A DNA stretch of 64,000 bases from Massospora cicadina (taxonomy: Eukaryota > Entomophthoromycota > Entomophthoromycetes > Entomophthorales > Entomophthoraceae). Where the stretch lies: NCBI GenBank assembly GCA_022478985.1, contig JAKSZP010009600.1:20518-84517 (forward strand). Reading direction: 5' to 3'. The position numbers and the translations under genes were made by a program. Below, piece by piece: positions 12,857 through 23,479 of the stretch. The notes below the pieces were generated by a model. That model saw only the letters and a program-made list of their open reading frames with translations. It was not told where the DNA came from and searched no databases. Position 1 is the stretch's first letter. Every line of letters starts with the position of its first letter.

Positions 12857-12910
12857 GGGATCAAACTTGGGAAGCAGTGGTCATTGAGTCCATACTCTAC
12901 CACTGGGTAA
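12857..12910 (-). repeat. tRNA-like sequence, possible SINE head or decayed tRNA
   Basis: On the minus strand TTACCCAGTGGTAGAGT (12894-12910) resembles the A box and D arm of a tRNA, and AGTTTGATCCC (12857-12867) resembles the B box (consensus GGTTCGANNCC, two mismatches), at about normal spacing. The T-stem and anticodon stem do not pair, so it is not a working tRNA gene. A tRNA-derived SINE or a dead tRNA gene would both fit. Confidence 0.4.
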
Positions 12911-13633
12911 CCATCCTTAGATCAGAATTTCTTAAACAACTTCAAACAAGTTTAAAGTGCAGAAAATTGGTGGAGAATGGTATATGAAAAACACTTAGCA
13001 TTAATACCAAAAGCAATGTGGAGAAAATTATTTAAAAAAATACTCCTGAAATGATAGCTTGAGTAGGTTTTGGATGCAAACATGAAATCAGACAAATGTT
13101 TCAAAAAAGCAACCATTGGTATTAGTTTAAGGGAACACATTAATAATTATTGCTTTTAACAAAGGACCTAATAGGAAAGACAATCAAAAGACAATCCTTA
13201 ATTGAGGTTGGTAATTAAATTAAGTTTAAAGGGTGAAACTCGTTCATTTTTCAGAACTAAGGTTTTTAGTGATGTGGGCTCATAAAGCTTTTTTATGATA
13301 AACAAAATCTTTTTATTGGATTAAATTGCATTTGTTGGGTTTGCAATATTTGTCATAGTTGAAACTTAATTTTACAATCTTTGGCAAAATTATACTTAGC
13401 CTACAAATACATTGTGCAAACATCAGGATTCTGCTATACAGTAATGTGACGATTCTATCCTCAATTAACAAGTACTTTGCTTTTCAGAATTGAGTGTTTG
13501 TAATTTTTTTTAAGAGATACTTCTGAGCAAAATTTTTAAAAAGTTTAATAAAACTCAAAGTTAAACTAAATACACCGTAACCCTGCCACTGTTCTCCCCC
13601 CCAATTTTCTCAGATTCTTCGTCAGCTTCTCCA
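12911..13633. other. Nothing recognised
   Basis: AT-rich, stops in all frames; a 62-codon minus-strand ORF at 12952-13140 shows no known motif. A short C run (cccccccc) near 13597-13604 is the only local oddity. Confidence 0.4.
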
Positions 13634-14009
13634 TTGTGGTTCATGAGTGAAACTCCCTCCAGCGTATTCCATCCAGTGGAATATATGCACTTGTACTGGT
13701 TAATTCAGTCCTACAAATCCTTGGGTCAGTTAGTTACACCCAAGGATCTTGTTCTCCTCCTTGCACACTCTCAGGCAATGCATCGCACCCCACTAGTGTC
13801 CCCTAGTCCATCATGTAGCTCAGCCTTAAGGTTGAATATAAAATTTGTTCCCATAAAATTGGCAAAGCCATTATTGAGATGACACAGGCGATGATGCAAC
13901 ATGCCAGCTATATAAATATCTGCCCCTATAAGGCGTATGTTGACCATGGCATCACATACAAATCTGATGCTGTGGATGCAGCAACTGTGTCCCTGTGTTA
14001 AGGATACAT
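13634..14009 (+). pseudogene. Unrecognised coding remnant
   Basis: An 82-codon ORF (13634-13882) overlaps a second open frame from about 13845 to 13995 that has no ATG and reads IIEMTQAMMQHASYINICPY. The change of frame with continued protein-like composition suggests a frameshifted gene piece, possibly from a transposon. I do not recognise the family. It ends where an E2-family LTR begins on the other strand. Confidence 0.3.
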
Positions 14010-15619
14010 CATATGATGTTTAGACTGTCTGTCATTAGGGATGCAAAAGCATACAAAAGGCTAGCCAGAATGCCAGAGGCATTGTCACTTGGATGACATT
14101 GGCTTGTGCAGGAAGATGTGTGACAATTAAGTGCTGGTGAATAGCAAATGTACATAAGAACCTGGCAAGAATCCAGACAGTTGCAACTTCAGACCCAGAG
14201 GCCTTACTGCAGGGAGTTGAGCTATTGGATTTACTGTTTTGGAATAATCCATAGGAGGGTTTAATACAAAACCAGAGGTGAAGGGGTGATCCTTGCTTGG
14301 AGTGGAGACAAATGAACCCATAGGATTCCAATATCCTGCTGGTGGATGGCCTTGACAAATGAGTTGAATTACAGGAAGTTTTATCACAATCATCCTAGTT
14401 GAATATGGAGGGATCTATAGTTACTATCATGACTGGTATTGTCCAGTCAATGTAGGTCCCAAAAGGCCACATTGTTAGTGCCATAGGGAGTTCTGTAAAT
14501 TAAAAACTTGAAATAAATCAAAAATTGGTAGCTTAAAGAGATTTATTTAATAAATGGTAAAATGTAGAAAGTCTGCTGTTAATTTCCTCAGTGTGTTAGG
14601 ACTACTTAAATAGATAATCTCTTTGGGAAATCACTTAGTAAAGCATGGGATTAGGACCCTAAAAATCCGACCTAACCCAGTGAACTTTAGAGGGGGAAAT
14701 ACTATTAAATTTGAGCTAGCTTTTAAGGAACTAGAGGCGAGTTAAGTCACTGTCAGTTTAGCCTTGGATGTCCAACTCACGGTTTATACTGCGTTTCTGA
14801 CAGTTATCATGACGGTGTCTCACCTGATGGGCAATGGGAATCTCCCAAGCCCACCACATATAGGGGTGGTCTCAAATGGTCAGTAAAGGGTTTGGGATAC
14901 CCAACATGCCCGTGACCAGTCGCTTTGGTGTCTGTTCAGCCAAGTGAGATGAATCAAAAAATGAACCTACATTTTTGAGGGGAGGTTTTTGGGCTAGCGG
15001 TGACATTTGTCTTAGGAGTTACATTCCCGTCAGGTTCTGTCCCCAATGTTTTCAAGGGGAGTACTGAATTGGCAGCAATTTTTACCTTGGGCCAATACCA
15101 TTGGCGAGTTTTACTGAGGATTTGACATGGGACACATTCTTCAAAAGAGGTACATGCCCATTGGGCTTTGCTTCCAATATATAGGGCAGATTTAGAACAG
15201 TCAATAACATTTCCCAATGGCTCAATGTTATTGGCGAGTTTCGCTGAGAATTTGATACTTGATTCCTCTTTTATTTAATGTTCAAGCCGTTGGGCTCTGT
15301 TACTGAGGGTTTAAGGCTTTCAGACCCTGATTTTGAGGGCTTTGTGCGATTTTAATTCATAAGAACCTCTCAGCCCATAGTAGTAGTGGATTCCAATTAT
15401 CTAAGCGCTAATTTCTTCAATTTGCCATGCTAATTTGGTGGAGGCAATTTTAGGGACTGGTGGTGGTATCTTAAGAGAGCTGTTGACTAAAGCTCATCTA
15501 CCACATGGACGAGATCACCCTGTGAGACGAGAGGGACAGCTGCCATCTTTGGACCCTTTTTAGTGGGGAATGGGAATACTTCCCGGACTAGGCAGAGGGG
15601 ACACTCCCCCAGACTTACA
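14010..15619 (-). repeat. E2-family LTR, copy A
   Basis: Matches the LTRs of E2 (31391-32762 and 37231-38600) over most of its length. The plus-strand right end AGACTTACA equals the GGACTTACA end of those LTRs. The left end is worn; alignment is clear from about 14035 (agccagaatgccagaggcatt). It carries worn versions of the membrane-type ORF (14035-14358: MPLAFWLAFCMLLHP) and of the U3 coding-like stretch (QGDLVHVVDEL near 15490). It is longer than the E2 LTRs, so it has extra sequence. Confidence 0.7.
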
Positions 15620-16230
15620 CTCTGGTCTTCAAGGGCACACCTATCCTTAAAATGCTTACCTAGCTCCCCACGAACAACACTATGGTGTTTCAGTTTGCTG
15701 GTTTGCCCACCTATATTTCCCCTGAAGTGCTCCATCAGGAGCTGATGGATGGTTTGGCAGCCTATAGCTCCAACCCCATCATACAATCTGTGGTCTCAAA
15801 CAGAGCTACACGCTTCGCTAGGCCTTGAGGATTTAGCACAATAAGCCTTAAATTTAATATAATCGCTTTGCTAATTTCAACTCACGCCATCATACCTTCT
15901 GCCCCTGACCATCCCTTCTGGGCCTGATTTGGGGGAGGGGTAATCTGTCAATCCTGTTTTTAGTTGGACCATTCCAAACAAAATTTCCTTCCCTTGCTGC
16001 TTATGCAGGTCCACAATCTGCCACCAATTCTGCACTTTTTTGGTATGAGGTACAATCCTACCCCCTCCCCCAAAGCCTGCTGCTTCAGCCACGTCCACAG
16101 CTCCTAATAAGGCTCCTCCTCAGCCAAGTTCCACAAATGTTCCATCCCCTCAAGAATCAGCTTAGACATCAGATTACTTCCATGCTACCCCAACCAACCA
16201 AAACTCATTATTATGCTAATATGAGATTCA
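15620..16230 (-). other. Probable pol tail next to LTR copy A
   Basis: If copy A is a 3' LTR, the bases right of 15619 are the end of its internal region. A minus-strand frame is open from 15786 into the LTR (15487), but I cannot align it with confidence to the E2 or E5 pol tail. The rest to 16230 is C-rich on the plus strand with no clear gene. Confidence 0.35.
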
Positions 16231-16830
16231 TTCCAACTAGAGCCCTTGGGATTTATTGGCAGAAATTGATGAATCAGGTTTAATCCCCGAGGAAACCACT
16301 ATCTAACCAAAGTGGTTCCTAAGCTAATAATGGGACTCCAAGTACCTCCCTCATTTATATGCCCCACAGCTGAAGGCTGAAGCATTCTGTGGTGATCACC
16401 AGCTGGCTATTAAAGCAGCTTCCAACCCTTATTGTATCCCCCTATGCAAAGCCATTTTCATGTCAGTGTGGATGTTTGAGGAGGGATCCATTTTCCCATT
16501 ATCCCCCTACCCTCAATAAACCTACTATAGATGCGCTGATCTGAGCCCACAAAGGTGCCACCAAAGCTTTGCAGAATGTGGCTGTGGTTGCATGAATTTT
16601 AGGACCAATATTAAGACATCAATATTACCACATTCATAAAACTCCCAAATGTTATGTTATAGCTGAGAATTCTTTGTTTGATTATGTCTCCACAACAATA
16701 TTTCTGGCTGTGTTTCCATTACCTCACTCATCATGTATATCAAGCCTCACATCACTGATGCCCCACATCCTTGCTCTCCACTATAGCCCATGCCCTGCTC
16801 TGGAGTGAAGACGCTGTTGAAGATTATCCC
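16231..16830 (+). pseudogene. Unrecognised decayed plus-strand gene
   Basis: One frame from about 16248 to 16500 reads protein-like with only three stops: DLLAEIDESGLIPEE, later KYLPHLYAPQLKAEAF and CKAIFMSVWMFEEG. After a frameshift it continues near 16525-16790 (HKGATKALQNVAVVA). The residue composition looks genuine rather than random. I do not recognise it; a Gag-like protein of a different retroelement class is one possibility, without firm support. Confidence 0.35.
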
Positions 16831-17169
16831 ATAAATCCCCACACTCCTTCCACCATGTTTTATAGCCAGTTCGCCGCAGTCTCGCCTGATTGGTTGCATT
16901 ATCATTTTGTATGTGTCATCCATTCTTTTTGAGCATTTTGAATTGTTTTTTGTGGATTTTCAATTTTTGTTTCTCTTAGCTTCAGAAGAGTCCATCCCAT
17001 ATGACAGGATTCTCCATTTATTGGGGTAAGCCCCAACTAGGGGTCATAACTTGCCTACAAGCAAATGCTGGATTGGGCTCCCCATTAGCTTGGGTTGAGC
17101 CTAGTTGGATTTTAGGATTGTTTGAGCTCTCTTGTGCTTTGTAGGCCTAAATTTTAACAATTTGAGGAA
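16831..17169. repeat. Spacer with repeat R, copy 1
   Basis: Bases about 17005-17110 match about 19060-19150: both contain a gaggtcat or ggggtcat block followed by atgccaga or atgctgga, then ggctccccatta-like sequence. The rest of the interval is unrecognised. Confidence 0.5.
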
Positions 17170-17931
17170 TGTAACCACCGAAGATAAATAAACTTTTAAA
17201 AAACTAGAAAGTTAAGGTTTTGTTATAAGTTTATTAGGTCCCACAGGGGATAAGAAAAAATGAACTCTCTTGATATATGACCGTTCAGTACTTAAACTTT
17301 TATTGAAGAAATTGAAGGGAATTCAATGGTAAGTTCATAACAGCTTGGTACAGTCCAAATAAGAAAATATGCAACTCAACCTATTGAAGCTCAGAAAACT
17401 CACTTCGCTTTGGCTGAAGAACGGATGAGGAGTTAATTTTTGGCGTTATGTACCCATGGGGTAACAGTTTAATAAATTTCAGCCAATCCCCTTTAGAGAA
17501 ATTTATTGCACCTTGGGGACCCCTGACAAGCCTATAAAAGGGAGTGGTCCCCGCTTTGTTGCTAGCTTAAACTAGTCAGGACATGAGGAGAATCCTTCTA
17601 TGGAGTCCCCAGGTTTACTCACATTGTTGGAGAAATTTGTCTTACCATCTTGGTAGTAATTGCCCAGTTAGTATTTGTAAAAGTGGTACTCCAATTCGCA
17701 GGGTTCCACCATGAATTGGCCAGGGTCTTTTGGCCGATATAATTGTTAGTAATATTCTAGTCACTCATATTATTACTTCAAACTTGCAAATGTCCAACGT
17801 ATCCCCTTTTCAGTCTATTTTGACCCAATACAAACTCAGTTTGAAGCCAGGAGGGCAATTGTCTAACAAGCCTGATATGTTGTATTTGGGATCAGCCCCA
17901 ATAAAATACTCAATTAAATAATAAATTGACA
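17170..17931 (+). repeat. Solo LTR V2
   Basis: 762 bp, starting TGTAACCACC and ending TTGACA, aligned end to end with V1 (1703-2466). Better preserved than V1. It shares blocks such as agctcagaaaactc and gggttccacca with V1. No internal region of an LTR element adjoins either end, hence solo. W1 begins a few bases after its end. Confidence 0.65.
17533..17540 (+). promoter_or_regulatory. TATA box of V2
   Basis: TATAAAAG in the middle of the LTR, followed by ggagtggtccccgct. The equivalent in V1 is CATAAAAG (2068-2075). Conserved position supports a U3 promoter driving plus-strand transcription. Confidence 0.55.
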
Positions 17932-17942
17932 TCAAGTACTAA

Positions 17943-18328
17943 TGCCAAGCATGTCAAAACTATTGGGTTGCAGCAGAATCCCATCTCAGAGCTTGCAACC
18001 CAATCAACTAACCCTTTTGAGACTCACTGTCAAATTATGCCAGGGATGGTCCCACTCCCCTTTTTACTAATTGTTTTATTTTTCTCAATCGTTGTTGGCA
18101 ATCAATGCCAAGACTTTCCTATCCCATATCCTCCCCAACCCGACCATTATTCTAGCCTCATGGTCCTATAAATACTCTAGGCATTATTTGGAAAAAGCAC
18201 AATGTTTCGCCTATCTCTTTTCCTTATTTAGCTTATTAAGGCCTTGATGGCCTATTGACATGCTGGGGGGCTTTGATGCCCTGATTTATTATGGGCTATA
18301 ATTGAGTTGATCCCCCCATGCCCCAACA
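17943..18328 (+). repeat. Dispersed repeat W, copy 1 (candidate solo LTR)
   Basis: Aligns with W2, which is split by the LINE (19524-19648 plus 24921-25197). Shared blocks include actaatg, gtcaaaac, aatcaatgccaagact (here) against aattgatgccaagact, and ggccttgatg. A TATA-like ctataaatactc near 18169 is paired with ataaatacctt in W2. Starts TG and ends CA. I infer an LTR of about 0.4 kb. Confidence 0.55.
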
Positions 18329-18679
18329 AATTGGTGCTACCTGCCAGGTGCCCCAAGTTTCCCATGAGGTTAATTCTAAGGATGGAGGAGGGGCAGTCAC
18401 TGCTGAGAGCCTTTGCCTAAAGCTTACCATAGGCCTTAACAACCCAGGAGGTATGACCAGGCATGGCACCTGATCCACTGTTTTGGCGGTCAAACTAGGT
18501 TGAAAGCAGTAGGATCAGTCAGGGGTTCCTCCTGGATGAAATGATTCTGAATAATGGGTGGACAAGCCAAGGTATCCTGGCCCCTGACCAAAGCGTGCAA
18601 ACCAGGATGAGGGGGACTAAAGGCCCCCAAATGTGCATGATCTGGTGGGCAAACATCACTATCCAAATTACCAAGGTTC

Positions 18680-18925
18680 AATCCTCGATGCTGGCTCTTA
18701 TTCTGATTCCAGGACCTTGTACCAAAGTCAGGTGTCATCCTCAATGCTGGGACCTCTTCCTGATGCAAGTTCCAGCGTAAATGCCAGTTGTCATCCCCAA
18801 TGCTAGGACCTCTTCATAATGCCTTCTCCAGCGCTAATTCCAGGTCACATCGCTAATGCTAGCTCTTACTCTAATGCTAGGACGTTTTCCCAATAACAGC
18901 TCTTATGCTGATGAAGGGGCCACTC
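18680..18925. repeat. Imperfect tandem array, about 57-bp unit
   Basis: The phrase aatgctgggacctcttc (about 18738), aatgctaggacctcttc (about 18797) and further worn copies (gatgctggctcttattc, aatgctaggacgttttc) recur with similar flanking text. About four units. Confidence 0.6.
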
Positions 18926-19230
18926 CCCAATGATGCTTGCCAGATTTACCGTTTTGTATGTGCTGGACACCTTGGCCCATGCAACCATGCCACCATATAT
19001 GGTGCCCTGCCTTGGCTCTGACCCCTAGTCAAGGCTTGGAGGGGGCTCAGTCAGGATTATCTCTTTATTGGGGGAAGATCTGACTAGAGGTCATGACTTT
19101 CCTATGGGTGAATGCCAGATTAGGCCCCCCATTAACCCTTTCTTCATTTTTAAAAAAATCATCCATTTTTTTGGCCTTAAATTTGGCATGAATTTCCTAG
19201 TCAACGTTCACTCTTTTTGCAATCATTTTG

Positions 19231-19335
19231 GTCCTTGTCTGTAACATAAATATCGAGTAGATTTAGTCTTTGTTCATAACATAAATTATTGGTAAAATTG
19301 GTTTTTGTCCATAACACAAATATTCAACAAATTTT
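19231..19335. repeat. Three tandem 35-bp units
   Basis: Units at 19231-19265, 19266-19300 and 19301-19335 each read gt.tttgt.cataacataaat followed by a variable AT tail. Exactly 35 bp each, with no spacers between them. Confidence 0.8.
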
Positions 19336-19523
19336 GAAATAAATATATATAAATCTCATTTTTTGGACGCATACATGCGTTTTTTAGATCTAATCACCCC
19401 CATTTTTTAGACGCATATATGAGTCAAATTATTGAAAGGGGTAACTTGGGCTGAGCCCAATCCAAAGTATCAGGGTAGGCCCTGAGTATATTTAAAAAAT
19501 AATAATTCTTCACCAGAGACTAA

Positions 19524-19648
19524 TGACGGTGATGTCAAAACATATTTGATTGTGGCAGAATCACATCTCAGCGCTCACAACCCAATCAATAAACCCTTTT
19601 GTGACTCTATGGCGAATTATTCCAAGGATGGTCTCACTACCCTTTGTA
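19524..19648 (+). repeat. Repeat W, copy 2, left part
   Basis: Matches 17943-18060 of W1 (cacatctcagcgctcacaac against ccatctcagagcttgcaac). It ends at the left copy of the LINE target-site duplication and continues at 24921. Confidence 0.6.
19634..19648. repeat. LINE target-site duplication, left copy
   Basis: TCACTACCCTTTGTA, identical to 24921-24935. W1 has a related sequence at the same place, as expected for the unoccupied target. Confidence 0.85.
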
Positions 19649-19660
19649 ATGAATTTTAAA

Positions 19661-19666
19661 TTTATT
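19661..19666 (-). terminator. LINE polyadenylation signal
   Basis: AATAAA on the minus strand, about 12 bases before the 3' end of the LINE. There is no long A tail, only an AT-rich end (aaatttaaaattcat). Confidence 0.5.
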
Positions 19667-19749
19667 GCGGGGAATGCTGACCATGGGATAGACACTTCTG
19701 AATATGACTCAGGAAAGACAAATTAGTACCAGGGGAGGCACCCCAGAGA

Positions 19750-20510
19750 AGCGATGCTATCCCTTGTTGCCAGCGGGAACGCCACTTATGGGGAGGGGGA
19801 GGGAACGTGTGAAGGGGCTGTAGCCACTATTGAGCATGTGTGGAGGAAGGGGTCTGATTTGATGAGCCAGACTGGGAACCAGGAGGAGACCAGCTGTTGG
19901 CGACGCGGTGGGAGGTATCCAAATATCCACGCTTGAAAGTGGTCCACCAAATGAGACCGGAATCTGTGGACAGTTTCTGGGAGGGTGGGGGTGGAGCCTG
20001 CGATGGCATCTAAGACAATCGTGTGGATGGTCCACAAGGCGATTGCAACCACCAGAGCACGGAGGGAGGGTGGAAGGGAGGAGGCCATTGATAGAGCAAA
20101 CATATCTCTTGACAGCTGAAGGGATGTGTTTGATCCTGGCCCAGCAGACGTTGAACTTCGCGCCATATCACTTTAGAGGTGGGGCACTTCTCCAGGCGGT
20201 GGAACAGCGATCCGTACTGGCCACACATGACACAGGATGAGTTTAAAGCGTTAGAGCGCTCAGCTGTACGGTACACCCGCCTCAGGCAGCGCCACACATG
20301 GGAGCGGACTTGAGGCTGCAACAGAGGATGGTGTGCATATTTCCAGATAGTTTTTTGGGTCTAAATGGAATAAGGGATGTCCATCATGTCCAGGTAGTCC
20401 ACCCTGGATGGACTTGGGGTCGAATGGGGATCACGCCATCATGGATGGGTAGCCCCTGTACCTCTTGTGTGAACTGAGGAGAGGGGCGGCCTCTTTGGGT
20501 TGTATGTCCG
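19750..20510 (-). pseudogene. LINE ORF2, C-terminal region with CCHC finger
   Basis: The C-terminal part of the LINE polyprotein. At 20321-20010 the frame reads VRSHVWRCLRRVYRTAERS and SCVMCGQYGSLFHRLEKC, the C-x2-C-xn-H-x4-C nucleic-acid binding finger found at the end of many LINE ORF2 proteins. It then continues in a second frame (MASSLPPSLRALVVAIALW, 20166-19786). Part of the same gene as the RT region; at least one frameshift. Confidence 0.7.
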
Positions 20511-22497
20511 CTAATACAAATTTTCCACTCTGCGCTTTGCATGGAGTAGGATTCGTTTGTAGTGGGTTTTAGTCCCGTGAGGACCTGTGGCCAATGTGTG
20601 TGATGCAAGGTATTTCATCAGGGAGTGGGGGTTTGATGGACTGTTGAGGCCCAAGGCTCGGGAGAAGTTGGACTGGGCCACGCGGGACCAGTGTTGGGAT
20701 AGCAGTGTAGGGGCGGTGACGGCCGCGATCCAGGTGCCCAGGATCTTGGCAGCATGGGCTTTGAAGTCAAGCAGGCCCATGCCACCTTGATGATGAGGGC
20801 CAAACATGACCTCTAGCCATACTGGTGGAGGGCGGCCTGACCAAAGCCATCCTTGCAGCAAGGCATAAAGGGATTTGAAGAAGCTTGGGGAGAAGGGAAT
20901 GGTGTGGGCTCCAAACCAGACTTTGGATAGGAGCATAGAGTTGGCTAGAACAACCCTGCCAGTGAGGGTAGTAGGGTGGGCTCTGAGAGAGGCGATTCGC
21001 TTCGTCACGTTGTCCAGTATATGGCACTCCATTACTGCTGACGCATATCCGCCTGCCTCCATCCACACGCCCAGATGGTGCACCGGTCCTATGGTAGGAC
21101 GTGGCATGAAGGGGAGCACCAGTGGAGTGGTGTGTGTTGAGTTAGTAAGGTGTGGGCGTGGGCGAGCAGATGAGCCGGGTTGGGAACTAATTGCTGGGGC
21201 CCAGCAGTTCTGAAACTGACCAAGGAGCATGATTTCAGTTTTGGAGGCGTTCAGTGTCGCGTTGCTTACCTGGGAATATTCATGGATGAGGGCTTCAAGC
21301 GCGCATGCATCTTTATTATTAGACACCCCCACCACGCAGTCATCTGCAAATGCCATCATCTTGACTGGGGTTTGGCCTGGCACATGGACCCCAGTGAGTT
21401 GGGCATTCACATTTCGCAGTAGTGGGTCAAGGCTGAAGTTGTATAAGAGTGGGCTGAGGGGGTCCCCTTGTCACAAGCCCCTTTGAGGGCGGACTACTTC
21501 CGTTAGGAAGCCTGGGCCACGCACTGCCATTGTTGCAGATTCCGTGAGCAGCATCACCCAGTTGATGAAGCGGGGGGTAGGCGGAATTGATGGAGGCAGG
21601 CCCTTAGGTATTCCCAGTTTACTTTATCATAGGCCTTTTGTTGGTCCAAGAATACCAGTGCTCCTGAGGCTGTGGACTGACATGCATTAGCCACGGAGTG
21701 CACGTTATCCCAAATCGTCCTTCTGGGGATGAAACCAAATTGTTCTGGGGAGATGGTGGCAGATGCTACAGTCCCTAAACGGTTAGCCATGATTTTTGTT
21801 AAAATTATGGTGTCTGTGTTTGTTAGAGAAATGGGGCGCCAGTTGGCTAAGCTAAGCTTATCCCCTTTCTTGTAGAGTGTGACAGTAAAGGCCTCATGTC
21901 CTCCTAGTAGGAGGCGCGTTTCCAACAGGCTTTGGCTAAGTGAGGCGAGCAGCAATGGGGATATGTGTTTGAATTATTTTTTGTAGAACTCATATGGAAT
22001 GCCATCTGGGCCTGGGCATTTTTGGTTTGGCACACCGCGAATAGCTGTCCATAATTCGTTTGGAGTAATTAAATTCATTATTTCTGGGTATCAGAAAATG
22101 GTGCAATTATGGCTCAGTCAAGAAATTCCGCCATATCAGCTGGCTGAATTGGTTCATCTCAGTATAACTTGGAGTAATATTTTTGCGTTTCAATTGCCAC
22201 TTTGGCCAGTGTGTCCACAATGGAATTATCCAATCTTCGCACCTGTGTGCAGGCCACACTCTGGCGTGGTGCGAAAATTTTTTTGAAGAAGTATGCGGTG
22301 CACTTGTCGCCTTTAGTGATGCGTGTGGCCCTGTATTGGACACAAAATTGATGTTTGTGTTGCCTTTCGAGTGCGTTGAGGTGGGCGGCTGCCTCTGCCC
22401 ACTTCCGGCCCCATGCAGGGCTATATCCTGTGGCTGGAATGTTGGACTCCAAGTGGGCCAATTCCGCCAGCGCGCGCGAGATAACCGCCGATGTGGC
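20511..22497 (-). pseudogene. LINE ORF2, linker and reverse transcriptase
   Basis: 22461-22159 is the endonuclease-RT linker (KHQFCVQYRATRITKGD). The RT starts near 21955: LYKKGDKLSLANWRPISL, LGTVASATISPEQFGFIPRR and LDQQKAYDKVNWEYL (palm motif A). Motif B is RGL-stop-QGDPLSP near 21470, where a TGA replaces what is probably CGA. Motif C is MAFADDCVVG, intact, in a frame open from 21410 to 20511. A frameshift separates 21554 from the next block. Confidence 0.85.
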
Positions 22498-23409
22498 TCA
22501 TGAGCATCTGGAGGAGAGATGGCGATAGTGGCGGATGGTGTCTTCTTTGAAAGTTGCCCATGTGGAAATGGGGTCCGCGCAAAACTGTGCAACAAACGAT
22601 TTTGCCAAAGTTGCCTCTTCCACCCATGTGGAAAAACCTGGTGACGTGAGCTCAGGGGGGCGGATTTTGCACCAATGTGGGGCCTTAGCAACTGTGATTA
22701 GTAGGTGGTAGGTTATTGAGACCAGTCGGTGGTTGGAGAATTCTATTTTCGTTGTTTTGAAGTGGGAGATGTGGGGTTGGAACTTCGCTGGTGTTAGAAT
22801 AAGGTTGATGCAGGTCATGGACCTTAATTGGCCATTGTGGACGTGGGGACGCGTCATGTTTTTGAGCAGCGGGGCATGTCACAGCTGCACATCCATTAAC
22901 CCAAGGGTGGCTTTTAGAACGCGTAGTTCTACGTGACCCTGTGGGGCGTGGGGTGAGGGAGGCCACCAGTCCGTTGGTGAGGTTAGCCAACAGTTCATGT
23001 CACCAACTAGGAAAGAATCAGGGGGTAGCGGGAGGGATTTGACCAATGAGAAAAATTCCTGGTGCTCGTGTGCACCGTTTGGGGCATAGATATTGATGAT
23101 TGCATGCGCTATGTTGGCCCACGAGAAGGTGATGATGAGCACTCGGCCATTTAGGAATGTTTCTGAGGATTTGAATTTGAAAAAATTATTTTTCCAAATT
23201 AGCACCCCACAGTGCTTTGACCAAAAGGATAGGGATGGGAGGAGCATTGTTTTCCAAGCTTTCTTGGAACCTCGTGGACAGTGGGACTCCTGGATGGCCA
23301 GGATATCCACGGGTAAATTGTGTTGTAAAAAACTCAGTTTCCTAGCCTGGGATGGGGAGGCCTTAAGTCCGGTGATATTCAACGTCCCTAGAGTGAAGGT
23401 TTCCCCCAT
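22498..23409 (-). pseudogene. LINE ORF2, APE-type endonuclease
   Basis: ORF2 starts at the ATG at 23409 (MGETFTLGTLNITGL). Endonuclease motifs in order: LNITGL, LAIQESHCPRG, INIYAPNG and LVGDMNCW. After an in-frame TGA at about 22878 the same frame goes on to 22498 with FSNHRLVSI, the S-D-H motif with Asp changed to Asn, so the endonuclease is probably dead. The endonuclease nicks the target DNA for target-primed reverse transcription. Confidence 0.85.
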
Positions 23410-23479
23410 TGCACCTTAGGTGCGAGGGGGTGGGCCCCTGGGCCCACCAGCCTCTTCTAGGTCCCCACGAGCTTTCACA

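Larger units (their letters stand above)
18329..19523. other. Non-coding spacer with repeats
   Basis: No convincing gene. It contains an imperfect tandem array (18680-18925), repeat R copy 2 (about 19060-19150), three 35-bp tandem units (19231-19335) and a duplicated ttttttggacgcatacatg-like block near 19358-19430. ORFs on both strands at 18490-18780 come from low-complexity repeats and have no motif. Confidence 0.45.

Noticed and set aside
12857..12910. Functional tRNA gene
   Set aside because: A and B boxes are recognisable, but the anticodon and T stems do not pair.
18490..18780. Overlapping ORFs on both strands
   Set aside because: They lie in an imperfect tandem repeat and look like by-products of its composition.
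19231..19335. CRISPR array
   Set aside because: The 35-bp units are directly adjacent with no spacers, the sequence context is eukaryotic and there are no cas genes.
20590..21490. Plus-strand ORFs opposite the LINE RT
   Set aside because: Antisense of the RT frame containing FADD; no recognisable domain.
22107..22990. Long ORFs overlapping LINE endonuclease and linker
   Set aside because: Shadow frames; the endonuclease and linker motifs lie in the other frames.
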